Source: Eublepharis macularius (lineage: Eukaryota; Chordata; Lepidosauria; Squamata; Eublepharidae). Taken from it: 64,000 nucleotides of DNA. This document shows, piece by piece, positions 35,346 to 46,100 of the stretch. The DNA lies in NCBI RefSeq assembly GCF_028583425.1, contig NC_072794.1:30997232-31061231 (forward strand). Reading direction: 5' to 3'. Each line of letters begins with the position of its first letter. The stretch's first letter is position 1. A model generated the notes under the pieces. It worked only from the letters and a program-made list of their open reading frames with translations, was not told where the DNA came from and did not search any database. The position numbers were made by a program, and so were the translations under genes.

Positions 35346-35691
35346 CTTAGCATTTCCTTCTCTTGTTTCACATTTGGAACAGTTTTGGTTCCTCTTGGAG
35401 AGAATGTTCTTCTGTCTCTGAGCTGTTGGATCTCATTTTGCGGGCTGATTGCAGATTCCTCCTCTTCCTTCTGCCCCTGCATCCATGTGGCAAACCTGCC
35501 ACTTCACCATGACTGTAAAATGTTACGATTTCTCCAAGCCATAACAAATGCCTATTTGATTAGCTAAGAGTGGTATCTCCCAGTTTCAGTCATCGCTGAA
35601 GCGACAGACCCTCAAAGGCAGAGACAGATCAACTGCTGTCCACATTAATTGGCTAAATGATACCACTTCAGAATGGGTGTTGCTCCAGCAG

Positions 35692-35900
35692 AGCTGCTGT
35701 AGCACAGTGGTTGGGCTGTGAGTCAGAACTCTGCTGGCTGGAATCCCACTACTGCCACAAGCTCAGCAGGTGGCCTTGAGTAAGCCACTCCTCTCAGCCT
35801 CAGCTCCCCAGCTGTATTATTATATTGGAACTGCTGTGGGACTTCCTCTCAACTACTACACACTCTGCTCTGTATGCCGTTCTGAGTGCATGGGGTTTTA
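35692..35900 (+). repeat. tRNA-derived SINE, second subfamily
   Basis: Head 'gctgctgtagcacagtggttgg' and 'gctggaatcccactac', body 'gctcagcaggtggccttgagtaagccactcctctcagcc', tail 'cgttctgagtg'. It differs from the main SINE family but has the same head-body-tail plan. Confidence 0.65.
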
Positions 35901-36389
35901 AACTGAGGTTTCATTTAGTTAGTTGGGGTAATAGTCACACTACTGGCAACCTCTGTGCATTTGATTCCTTTTTAAAGCCATCTAAGCCTCTGGACATAAT
36001 TGCAGCATGTTGTATTAAATTCCGTATCATGAATTAGTTCTTTGCTTCCTGAATCTACTGCCTATCACCTTTATTGGGTTTCATTGGAAAGGAAGAAAAA
36101 TTTCTCCACTTCCTCAGTACTGTGCATAATTTTATAAAACACCATGTCACATAGCTATCTGCGGTATTTAATTCAATATGACTTCCCTCTCCCCCAGGTC
36201 TGCTATCAAAGGTAGGGGGGTAATTTTACATTTGCATACAAGTTACAGTTATGTCAAGTAAATTTTTTTTTGCATAACATTTTTAGGAGATTGTCATACA
36301 TTTGGGGTTGTTTTTCAGTTGAGTAAATGTAGATATGATAAGCCCCTCTTGGTCATAGTTTTCTTTCCCCAAAGCCCAAATGTTCTTTC

Positions 36390-36537
36390 ATTGGGGAAGT
36401 GCATCTGGCAGCAGCTCTCCAGGGTCTCGGGTAGAAGTCTTTCATATCTTTTAACTGCAGCTGTCAGGTATTGAACCTGAAACCGTCTGCATGCCAAGCA
36501 GAGGCATCCCCACTGCGCCACAGCCCTTCCCCATTGC
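36390..36537 (-). repeat. tRNA-Ala-like SINE, minus strand
   Basis: 'cagcagctctccagggtctcggg', 'ggtattgaacctgaaaccg', 'tgcatgccaagcagaggcatcc' and 'ctgcgccacagcccttcccc': complement of an Ala-type tRNA head plus body, as at 17280-17470. Confidence 0.7.
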
Positions 36538-38627
36538 TCTCAAGCCAAGTGTAATTACTTGCTGGCAACTAAGTCATGATGCCAAAAGATATTCCAGCCA
36601 GTTCAACTGGTCTCAGGATGAGCATTACAGTGTGATGGAGATGCACAGCATCTCATCGTAGCTTGGAAGCTGCAGTGTCTGAAAGACAGGTTGTGCAGTG
36701 TATGGAGCATAGCATGTTGACAGGCAAGCATTTATGAACATGTGTGTGCGAGACAAGATTGCTCACATTATCACTTGGCCATTGAATGATTAGAAATTGT
36801 AGGGAGGGAGCTGCACTCTGGGAAATTACACGTGTAGCAACTCGCATCAACATTTTTACAAGGTATAACTCAAACAGGGACAAAATTGGGATATGGGTAT
36901 ATAGCAAGGATGGAGAGCATAATCCAGGTACTTCAGGCCCCCTTTCTGCTTGTTAAAAAAATCATAATGAATTCTGGAAGACAATAAGTGTTAATAACTT
37001 CTTTAAGGGCCTCTTCAGGATTCTCTGAACAGGAAGGAGTAATCTTGAGTGGAATGTTCTGGAATATTTTTGATGATAGAAAATCCATAGGAAACAAGCA
37101 GTAGCTGAAGAGTGCCTGTTTCTCTCAGCAAATATAAGGCAGAAGTTATGAAAAGCATATAATAGTCAAGTGCTACCTCAAGCATCAGCTTGTGTGGGTG
37201 TCCATTGCTAAAAAATGTTAATGTCTGAAACATCTGCTATTTTCTCTGTGCAAATTACACAATTGCAGAGGATTTGGAGGGGTGGGTGTCAGGAACTCAC
37301 CCTCATATTTTGCAGGGCAATAAATTTGGAGAAAAAGGCAGGAGACATGATGCCTTTAGGCTCTACTAAGTATGCATAGATGGCCTTCCAAAAAGCAAAA
37401 TATGTATTTATGAAATAAACTAGCTTGATACTCGTGCTTTGCTATGTTATTTAACTACTTCAAATCCAGTTATAATACTTATGGGAATGTAACATTTTTT
37501 GGTTTGTGGTGTTTGGTTTTTTTGAAGGGAAGACTGAGAGGTCCATACTGTTTAGAATGTTGGGAGTGAGGATCAATCAGGCCTCACACGCAAATGATCT
37601 CTGTGTTCCAACTGAGGTGTGGAATGTTGTGATCCCCAATCAGTCTGCATATGCAAATAACCTTGAAAAGCTGGCCCAGTCAGGGAAGAGTGGCCAAGCT
37701 GGCAGTGGGTGGTGGGGGTGCAAGATCTACAGAAACCTTTGTTGTTAATTTGCAGTTCTATTGGGGGGTGGGTGTTGTTTTTAACATCTGGATGTAAAGC
37801 TTAATTAAACATGGTGCTGGCTGAGGAAAAGAAAATCAACGGCACTATTTGCCCTTGGATGGCACTTCATGTAAACTGGGCTCCCACCCGTGAGAAGCAA
37901 GCTATCTGGGATTGATAGAATTCAATAAGCACGAATTTTACCACTGAGCCTTTCCCACATGGCATTGTCCCTAACTTCCCTTTGGTACAGGATGTCTGGC
38001 TAATTATACCTTTGTGTCAAGAACTGATATAGATACAGCCTCTTCTGGGGTGGGGGGAAGCTAGACAAATGGACAGTGATTATTTCACACATCTGGTGTT
38101 ATTTATGAGAAGCAATATTCTCATCATTTACCAGAAAAACTGGTAGCAAAACAGTCTAACAGCATTCAAAGGCTGATTGGCACATTATAATGCATGTAGC
38201 AAGATGTGGGTGGGTGTGGACTTGAACACCCACCACTTCATTGTTCTTGGCAACAAAGTCCTGGAAGCAGCTCCACTTGTCACGCTTAGGTGGGGGTTTG
38301 CGGGCCTGTCAGTAAATGAATTATGATTCCTTGGAATTCTAGTGGACAGTTCTCAACATTTTATGCACATCTGCATATGGAGAGTATTATCTAGACAATT
38401 ATATACATAGTATGCATTTGGTTAGGGCGCCCCCAGAAAGATTTGGGGTTATATTGTATATAGAGCAAGATAACCATCCTTTGGTTAGAGGGGCAATCTA
38501 ATAGTCCCCCTGCTTTTCAGCTTTAGGATGAGTATGATTGTCAGGGAAATACCCAGAATTCGGAAATATGTTGGGGAGCGAGTGAGAAATTTTATTTAGA
38601 TATTTATTCTCCACTGTTCTCCACAAT

Positions 38628-38887
38628 GACAGCCAGTTTGGTGCAGTGGTTAAGAGTGGCAGGACTCTAATCTGGAGAACCAGGTTTGATTCCCCCACTC
38701 TTCCACCTGAAGCCAGCTGGGAGACCTTGGGTTAGTCGCAGCTTCTCAGAGCTCTCTCAGCCCCACCCATTTCGCAGGATTGTTGTGGGGATAATAATAA
38801 CATACTTTGTAAACCTCTCTGAGTGGGTGTTAAGTTGTCCTGAAGGGCAGTATATAAATCAAATGGTATATAAATCGAATGTTATTA
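38628..38887 (+). repeat. tRNA-derived SINE
   Basis: Full plan: 'gccagtttggtgcagtggttaagag' head, 'accaggtttgattccccc' B box, 'gaagccagctgggagaccttgggttagtc', 'tctctcagccccaccc', 'catactttgtaaacctctctgag' and tail 'gggcagtatataaatcaaat'. Confidence 0.85.
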
Positions 38888-38977
38888 TCTTAAAGCAGCT
38901 TACAACAAGGTTCTTCTCCATTTTGTCTGTATAACAACCATCCTGTAAGGTAGGTTAGACTGGAGGGAGAGTGACTA

Positions 38978-39192
38978 GAGTTGCCATCTCCAAGTTGGAA
39001 AATTCCTGGAGATTTGGAGGATGAAGCCTGGAGATGGCAGGATTTGGAGAGGGAAAGGACCTCAGCATGGTATAATGCCATAGAGTCCACCCTCCGAAGC
39101 AGCCATTTTCTCCGGGTGAACTGATCTTTGTGGCCTGGAGATCAGTTGTAATTCTGGGAGATCTCCACCCACCACCTGGAGGCTGGCAGCCC
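38978..39192. mobile_element. MITE with GGGTTGCCA-type termini, TA-flanked
   Basis: Starts gagttgccatctccaag and ends gctggcagccc, with TA on both sides (38976-38977 and 39193-39194). Internal phrases 'ccattttctccgggtgaactg' and 'gagatcagttgtaattctggg' are shared with the other copies. Confidence 0.7.
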
Positions 39193-39548
39193 TAAGAGTG
39201 GCAGAAGTTCCATGGCTGAGTGGGGAGGTCATAGCTGGATCTCCAAGACCTTAGCCTGACACTGACTGCCACACCATGCTGACTTTGCATTTCATATCCC
39301 AGAACAGTTCCCATTCTCTGGAGGAAGCCATTCAAGCAGGAAAGACCCAGCCATGCGAACCCCAGGCTATTACAGAGCTATTAGATGACCACATTATGGC
39401 CAATGTTTATGTCATTTGCAATGCACATATGTAAGACTGGGTCCCTGATCATCCCAGAAAGTGAGCTTTGATTCAGCATCAGCAATATCCCCTGACCACC
39501 TTTCCCCTCAATTAGTCAAATAATACTACTTAGCATTCAATTCACACT

Positions 39549-39715
39549 AATGTTCAAAATGCATAAGAACGCAAGGAAAGCCCTGCTGGGCCTAACCAAG
39601 AGGTCATCTAATCCTGCATCATGTTTTCCACAGCGGCTGCCTACATAACTCCAGAAAGCAAGGCATCAGGTTTCTAAAGCCTCCCCCTGGTGCTGCTGTG
39701 GAGTAATCGGCATTT
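39549..39715. repeat. CR1-like retroposon fragment
   Basis: 'ataagaacgcaaggaaagccctgctgggcctaacca', then 'catctaatcctgcatc', 'cagcggctgcc' and 'cccctggtgctgc'. This phrase order is typical of an abundant old reptile retroposon related to the one at 8335. Confidence 0.5.
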
Positions 39716-39729
39716 AGAGGTGAACTAAC

Positions 39730-39970
39730 ATTGGTGTTAATTTCATTTATTCGATTTTTTTGGCCGCTCTCCCTGTGGCAGGCTCAGAGCAGTTTAACAA
39801 CCAGGTTAAAACACATTAAAACACATAGAACAGTTCATACAATGATAAAACTCAGATGGTGGTCCCCAAAATATGTCCTGCCCTATTAACGTTCAAGGGG
39901 TGGGAGGTGGAGAGAGCAACCAGTCTGATGGAAAGCTCGGAAGGGGAGCCCCACCCCAGACAGGAGGCTA
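39730..39970 (-). repeat. Antisense retroposon 3' end
   Basis: 'tttattcgatttttttggccgctctccc', then 'ggctcagagcagtttaacaaccaggttaaaacac': complement of a LINE-type 3' UTR and tail. Family uncertain. Confidence 0.45.
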
Positions 39971-40039
39971 AATGTTCCATTTAGGCAACATTACTAATAA
40001 CCATTGATGAGCTTAATCTCTAGTGGTCGCCCTGATTTG

Positions 40040-40245
40040 TATGGTACAGGCTAGCCCAATCACGTCAGATCTCAAAAGCTAAGCAAGGTCAGCCCTGATT
40101 GGTATTTGGATGAGAGACCGCCCGGGAAGTCCAAGTTTGGTATGCAGAAGCAGGCAACAGCAAACCATCTCTGAACATCTCTTGCCCTGAAATCCCTATG
40201 GGTTCACCATAAATTGGCTGCGACTTGACCAAGCAGAAAAGCTGG
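40040..40245 (+). repeat. 5S rRNA-derived SINE, plus strand
   Basis: The first 90 bases parallel 5S rRNA: 'cagatctcaaaagctaagca', 'aggtcagccctgattggtat' and 'ttggatgagagaccgcccgg'. They cover the 5S internal promoter region. The body 'caggcaacagcaaaccatctctg' and tail 'ttcaccataaattggctgcg' match the complement of the copy at 52803-53020. Confidence 0.8.
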
Positions 40246-40384
40246 GAGGGAAAGTGGCATGGTATAACCTGATCTTGTCAGATCTTGGAAGCAAAGCAGG
40301 AGAGGTTCTTGGATGGGGGCCTGTTACTGGAATGGGACTCCTTGTGAGTAAGAGGGGGGAATTAGTGGCAAGGAGGAAGCTATA

Positions 40385-41087
40385 CAAGAGGGGTAACAAG
40401 CGAGATCACCAATTTTTACAGGGCCCCCTCCCCAAGGAAAGTGACGAGACTGGTGGTCTTGAATTAAAGAGTAATTTTATTAAAAGGGGAAAACTCATAT
40501 ACACACAAGAAATATCTCACAAACACACAAGATTCCTAGGAAAAGCTGTGGTAAAGGTGAAATAGATTTGAGGGATTTCGGGAGATAATTACTTGTCCGG
40601 GGAGTAGAGCAGTCCACGAAGGAAGAGGACTTCAAACGGTCAGCGTTCTCAACCAGGAGAGTCTTAGGGAAGGAGACCCTAAGGATACAGCACTTGGATC
40701 CAGGAAAGCATGCACAATTTGAATGGGGCAAAGCCCTGGTTCTTATAGGGCAAAACGTGTCCTAAGGCTGGGGAGCCTCCTCAGCCGTTGGGACAAAGAC
40801 TGTAAAGGTCATCTGGGAATGACAAAGGTTTGATTGTTGTTGTTTGGTGCTACCAAGGTGTGACAAAAGAGTAAGATTGGGGTCTCTTGGTGTTTCACAA
40901 AGAAACGGTTGCTAATTAATGTCCCCGGAGCTGGGATACTGAGTTTAGACCTTGATTAAATGTTCCCAGAAGTATAGACTTATCAGAGCTGATTGATGGC
41001 CCTACGAACTTAGGGTGGGATCTCATCACGGAAAGAAAGGGGATCGAAATGTGGGGTTGTGACACAGTGAGACCCTTTCTTGTCACA
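40385..41087 (-). mobile_element. Candidate solo LTR of a retrovirus-like element (fossil)
   Basis: Read on the minus strand, it begins TGTGACAAGAAAGGG at 41087. It has a TATA-like TATAAGAA in mid-element and an AATAAA followed by a short GT-rich stretch near the far end, which is LTR-like U3-R-U5 layout. The left boundary is approximate and no target duplication was settled. No internal coding region is present. Age unknown. Confidence 0.4.
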
Positions 41088-41395
41088 ACTGCACATCCGC
41101 AGCTTGAAGGGGCAGAAGTTAATCATGCCTGATCTTCGGCATTTGCATTCACATTCCATTCATGACTCACTCTCCCGAGTGGGACTCAGCAACACTTCGC
41201 TCAGCAGGCTGGAATTCCCCTAATGCAGATCAAACGGCATTAGATTCAAGGGGCTTGTGATTTTTATATCACAAGCAGCTTTTAAAATGGTGGAGACTGG
41301 GGTCAACTGCTCACAGGCCGCCAAGGAAGACTCTACAGAGGAAGTCAATGGCAAACCACCTGCCAGCCGAAAAGCTGAGAGGATCCAACATGTAC

Positions 41396-41615
41396 TCATA
41401 TTTATTTAGATATGTATGCCCCACTTTACTCTGTAGTGGGGCCCCAAGTGGTTTACAGCATCATTCTTCCCACCTCCATTTTTATCCTCAAAACAACCTT
41501 GTGAGGTAGGTTAGGCTGGCCCAAGGACACCCAGCAAGCTTCCATAGCACAGTGGGGTTTTGAACCTGTGTCTCCCAAATCCTAGTCCAACAATCCAACT
41601 ACTATACTACACTGA
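41396..41615 (-). repeat. tRNA-derived SINE, minus strand
   Basis: Tail first ('tttatttagatatgtatgccccac'), 'ggccccaagtggtttacagc', 'aacaaccttgtgaggtaggttaggctg', 'acacccagcaagcttcc' and 'ttgaacctgtgtctcccaaatcctagtcc', ending in the tRNA head complement. Confidence 0.8.
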
Positions 41616-41865
41616 GTAGTGTTTTAATAGACAGTGGTTTACCTAAGGCTGTCAGTAATACGTGGCTAAGGAAATAGCCCCCTTTTAACTGAACTAGAGC
41701 AAGTCCCAAATCAAGAATAGGCCAACTGGCCCTTGCCAACAGCTAAGCTGGAGCTTCACATTTAGGACCAAACCACATTTAATTAACTGAATTGTATTTT
41801 TGTGCATTTGAGTTGCTAAAAGATTGTCATTGCTATGTAACTTTTCTCAGTATAGTGGAGAGTAA

Positions 41866-41930
41866 CAGTGTGATCCTATGCAAAGTTATTCCAGTATAAA
41901 TCCAATGGAATCATCTGTTTACAATTGCAC
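41866..41930. repeat. Palindromic MITE-like repeat, short old copy
   Basis: cagtgtgatcctatgcaa ... tttacaattgcac, diverged ends of the palindrome family. Confidence 0.5.
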
Positions 41931-42132
41931 TAGAAGCTATCCTTACATTCTTTCCATGACACACGTACCTGGCCATTGCTGGAAACAAGATTTCAGACTT
42001 CGATGGAAGTGCAGTGTTATATAGCATCTCTTTAAAAAAAAGTAGTAGTTGAGATTTCCTCCCATCTCTTTCTTGTCAATCTTCTTTAGATTACAGGATA
42101 GTTCACCTTCCATGTATTGGATTAGTCTCAAC

Positions 42133-42386
42133 CAGGGCTTTTTTTCAGCTGGAACGCGGTGGAAGGGAGTTCTGGAACCTCTTGAAAATGGTCACATGTC
42201 TGGTGTCCCCGCCCCCTGATCTCCAGACAGAGGGGAGTTCAGATTGCCCTCCACGCCGCCGAGCAACGCAGAGGGCAATCTCAACTCCCCTCTGTCTGGA
42301 GATCAGGGGGCACCAGCCATGTGACCATTTTCTCCGCGGGCAACCCACTGAGTTCCACCACCTCTTTTCCCAGAAAAAAAGCCCTG
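42133..42386. mobile_element. hAT MITE, cagggcttttt family, full copy
   Basis: Inverted ends cagggctttttttcagctgg / cccagaaaaaaagccctg, with an exact 8-bp duplication gtctcaac at 42125-42132 and 42387-42394. The centre is a long hairpin ('ctgatctccagacagagggg' and its complement). 254 bp. Confidence 0.92.
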
Positions 42387-42653
42387 GTCTCAACATTATA
42401 AATAAGTGGCTCTGAGTTGCATTTGCTCTGATTTTTGTATGGAGGATGCAAGAACATGAAGATCTCTGTTGTTCTTTTTCTGAAGCGAGGTGTTGACATC
42501 TTAATAAAATATATTTTGGGGACTTTCCGCAGTTACATATTCAGAATGAAGAATCACACGTGCCTCTTATACTTCAGGAGGAGGGGGAAAAAACCTGCAA
42601 GAAACCAGCTGGACCAGAATCCCAGCACAACTGACCCCTCCCCTCAAATGTAC

Positions 42654-42722
42654 AGGGCAGTCCTAGGCAGAATTAACACCCTTCTATCCCCACTGAGTTC
42701 AGCAGAGTGTTTAGGATTGCAC
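42654..42722. repeat. Palindromic MITE-like repeat, old copy upstream of MYOC
   Basis: cagggcagtcctaggcag ... tgtttaggattgcac. It ends about 250 bp before the MYOC TATA box. Confidence 0.55.
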
Positions 42723-42969
42723 CGGTATTCACACAGTTTAGCACACAAAGCACCGAGCTGCCTGCTCCACAGACGACACAATTTAAATGCACCTTTATTT
42801 ATTTTGTGTGTGTTGAGGGTGAAGATTCCAAGAACGGACCCTGGCGTTGCCGTTCATCTTTTCAAACAAAACGTGGTGCTTTTTTAAAAGCTCGGGAAGA
42901 TTCCAATTATTCTGTGCTGCTGTTGCTGGCACAGCGACCCTCTCCCGCACCTCCCTCAGCTCCCAGTCC

Positions 42970-42977
42970 TATAAAAA
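42970..42977 (+). promoter_or_regulatory. MYOC: MYOC TATA box
   Basis: tataaaaa in context cagtcctataaaaagcgagg, 126-133 bp upstream of the start codon, so transcription would begin near 43000. Human MYOC is also TATA-driven (known). The flank is not CpG-rich. Confidence 0.75.
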
Positions 42978-43102
42978 GCGAGGTCTTGGGAGCTCAGTTT
43001 TACAGAGAGCGGTGGGGAATGCCACTGGCACACCGTGCTCCGAGGCAAGCCTCTGCTTTCAAGGGAGGGCCTGTGTGGGTTTAAAAAGATACTGTCGAAG
43101 CC

Positions 43103-46100
43103 ATGGAGGTGTTGCTGACCTGCCTGCTCTCTGTCTGGGTGGTGTGGGAAGCACTAGGTAGCACTGCCCATCTCCACAAGGAGAATAACCAGGATGGCAG
43201 GTGCATCTATTCCTTTACAGTCCCCAGTGTGGATGAAGCCAGCTGTCCTGGACAGGATGCAACAGTGAGTGCTATCCAGGCACTCCAGCAAGAGAGCAAT
43301 GCCCAGAGAGTGGAATTGGAGTCTGCTAGAGCAAGGCTTGGCCTTCTGGAGAACCTGGTGGACCAGCTGCATGGAAGCCAAGTGGCGAGAGGTTCTTCTC
43401 TTTCTGTGATGGGGTTGCTTCGCAGAGAGGTGGAGAGCCTGAAGAGGGAACAAGCCCACAGAGACATCCAAGTCAGCAGGCTGGAGTCCACCATCAGCAG
43501 ACTCCTCCAAGACAAATCTGGCTTAGAAGAGGTCAAGAGGCAGCTGGAGGAAGAGAAGAATGAGCTGGTGAGGAGGCTAGAGAGCAGCGTCCAGGAGGTG
43601 GCTCGGCTAAGAGCAAGCCACTGTACTGAGACCAGAGAAATACCCAGCAGAGATTCCCTTCAAGGTTCTGCAGAAGGTAGGCTATGTGTCCAGTGTCATG
43701 CAGACAACAGCAAGAGGTTCTGCCTTCTGTTTGGAGGCAAGAGAGGCTGCATGGTCAAGGGCTGTCAATGCATCCTACAACTTCATAACCGAGCCAAAAG
43801 AATATAAGAGGAGGTAAACAAAAAGGAAGGTTCTGAAGAGATTTTTTAAGGGATGGATGGATGGCAGGCAAGCAGGCAGACAGATCTTTATGAAGAGAGG
43901 TGTTACCTCTTTATAGAACTCTACAGTTAGAAAAGGACACTACAGTTGGTATAGTAGTTAGAGTGTCAGACTATGGAGACCCAGGTTTGAATCTCCATTC
44001 TGGCGTAGAAGATTGCTGGGTGACCTTGGACCAGGCACCCACTCTCAGCTTAACCCACCTCACAGGGTTGTTGTGAGGATAAAATAGAAGAGAGGAGAAC
44101 AATGTATGTCTTTTTGAATCCTAATTGAGAAGAAAGGCGGAGTATAAATGAAGTAAAATAACATAAAATGGAAATAAAAACCACCATCACCACCATACTT
44201 CCTCCAAGATGTTTCAGTCCCCTGATTGTTTCATCATTTTGCAAATGTTTCTAGCTCTGGAGCGGCCTTTGTGAGATGAGGCAATTAGAATGGTGTAGCC
44301 TAAACATACCCCCCTCTTGGGTTTCTATAATGGCATTATGAATTGTTTGTTTTATTTTCAATTCCTTTCTTAATCACTCCTATACTTCCGTGGTCCTTGA
44401 CCTTCTGGGCTGTTCCTGGAATAAATCAATTGCCGTGGTGGGCAAATGGCAATATCCGCTGTACAAAAATTGAACAGTGAGAAAACTCTTTTCTGCTGTC
44501 CCAGGCATTAATCCTTTCTTCTCCCCTCCTCTCTCTTTTGCTGAGGCTTCACTCAGCCTGCCATACAATAAACATCCTTCCCCCCCTTTTTTTCAAACGT
44601 TTTAAAAATTTTATTGCATGAATATACAATAAACATCCTTGAAGATTCCCCCAATGAATGGAATACAGGCAGCCCAGTGGAACAGCAAATTCAGCCTGTG
44701 ATCTCTGCTGACAGTTCCAGTCACTGTCTCCTGCTGTGCTCTTTTAGACAGGCTGGTCCCATGAAGCAGCATGTGTCCCCCCCACCCCGCCCTTCAGAAT
44801 GCAAACGAGGGCAAAATGTTTCAGGGAGGGGTCTGCCAAGGTTTGCTTCACACAGACCCACTGGCTCCAGGAAGGCCTTTTTAAAAATTTGTAACTTCCT
44901 CACCACATCCCCAGAAAGCAGAAATAGGGGGTGATGGAACACTGGAGCTGGGATCTCATGTCCGTTCAGGGAATATTTTTGGAATGGGATGTCTTGGCCG
45001 TGGAATGAGAGCACCATCGCTTTAGGACATGCTGATTGCAAAACTGTAAAATAACCACCAGGCTCAGCAGAATCCTGACCCGTCAATGCACAGTTTGAAG
45101 GACCAATCCTTCAGGGTCCTGGTAAATTCTCAGGTGGAATCGTATTTAAATTTTAAAAAATGGGTTGGTTGCATAGAAAAAGACTGACTTGGCTGAGTTT
45201 TTGGCTTTGGGGCCAGGATCAGGGAAACCACAGGCTTATTTTCCCTTTTCTTGTTTCTTTGTTCGATCCAAACGTAATACATTATGTGGGAGATCGATGA
45301 TCAGATACCCAGATGTGCATCAAAAAGCAGCTGGGTGGCAAATATGGATTAGGGTTGCAGCACTGGGGAAGCCCATTCTGGGTTGCTTTAAGCTGGGCGG
45401 GGGGTGAGGGCAGAGAAGACAGATACTTGTACTGTGGGGATAATGATACTGGCCTACCTTGCAGGACTTACTGAGATAATGTATGCAAAATGCTTGGAAC
45501 ACTCTAAATAATTCTCATGGTTGTTATTTCTCCCATCATGGATACCATATTCACATGTTCATTCTCCAACCCTTGTTACAGTATCAAAGTGGGACACGGA
45601 GAGTCTGGACTACCAAGAGCTGAAATCAGAACTAACAGAGGTTCCTGCATCCCACCTTTTCCCAGAGCCCCCTTCGCCCAGCCTTCCTGGTACAGAAGCT
45701 GCAGTCACAGGTAGAGAGTAAGAGTGTCACTTCCTGCGGATTTCTCTCCTAGCTTTGTTTTACACAGAGTCAGCCAAACCCTTTCCTCCCAGCCCTTCAC
45801 AGCCGTTTCAGCACTTGAAAAGGCACAGGGAGGGTGGATGGGGGAATAAGAGTGCCTTGTCCCACTGCACTTGGAACACTCACAACCTTTATAAAATTGC
45901 CTCTGTTAGGGTCAAAAATGGTGGTCCTTGTCGGACCTGGAAATGTCATCATGTCTAGTTTTGGCCTGGTTTGTTTCTCACTGCTATCTAAAGGTTATCC
46001 GGATTCCCCTTCCTCACTAACTTCCTCTCTATTGTAGTTCCTGCTTCCCAAGAGCAAAGAAGAAGCAAATGCTTTATTCACTAGCCTGCCCTTTCGCAAG

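Larger units (their letters stand above)
33261..42130. other. VAMP4-MYOC intergenic region
   Basis: About 9 kb with the individually listed repeats (PLE fragment, SINEs, 5S SINE, MITE, candidate LTR, palindromes). No exon of another gene was recognised. Stretches 36540-38620 and 33260-34290 hold nothing nameable. Confidence 0.55.

Noticed and set aside
40040-40132. Possible 5S rRNA gene
   Set aside because: It diverges from 5S rRNA, lacks the full length and continues into a SINE body shared with another copy.
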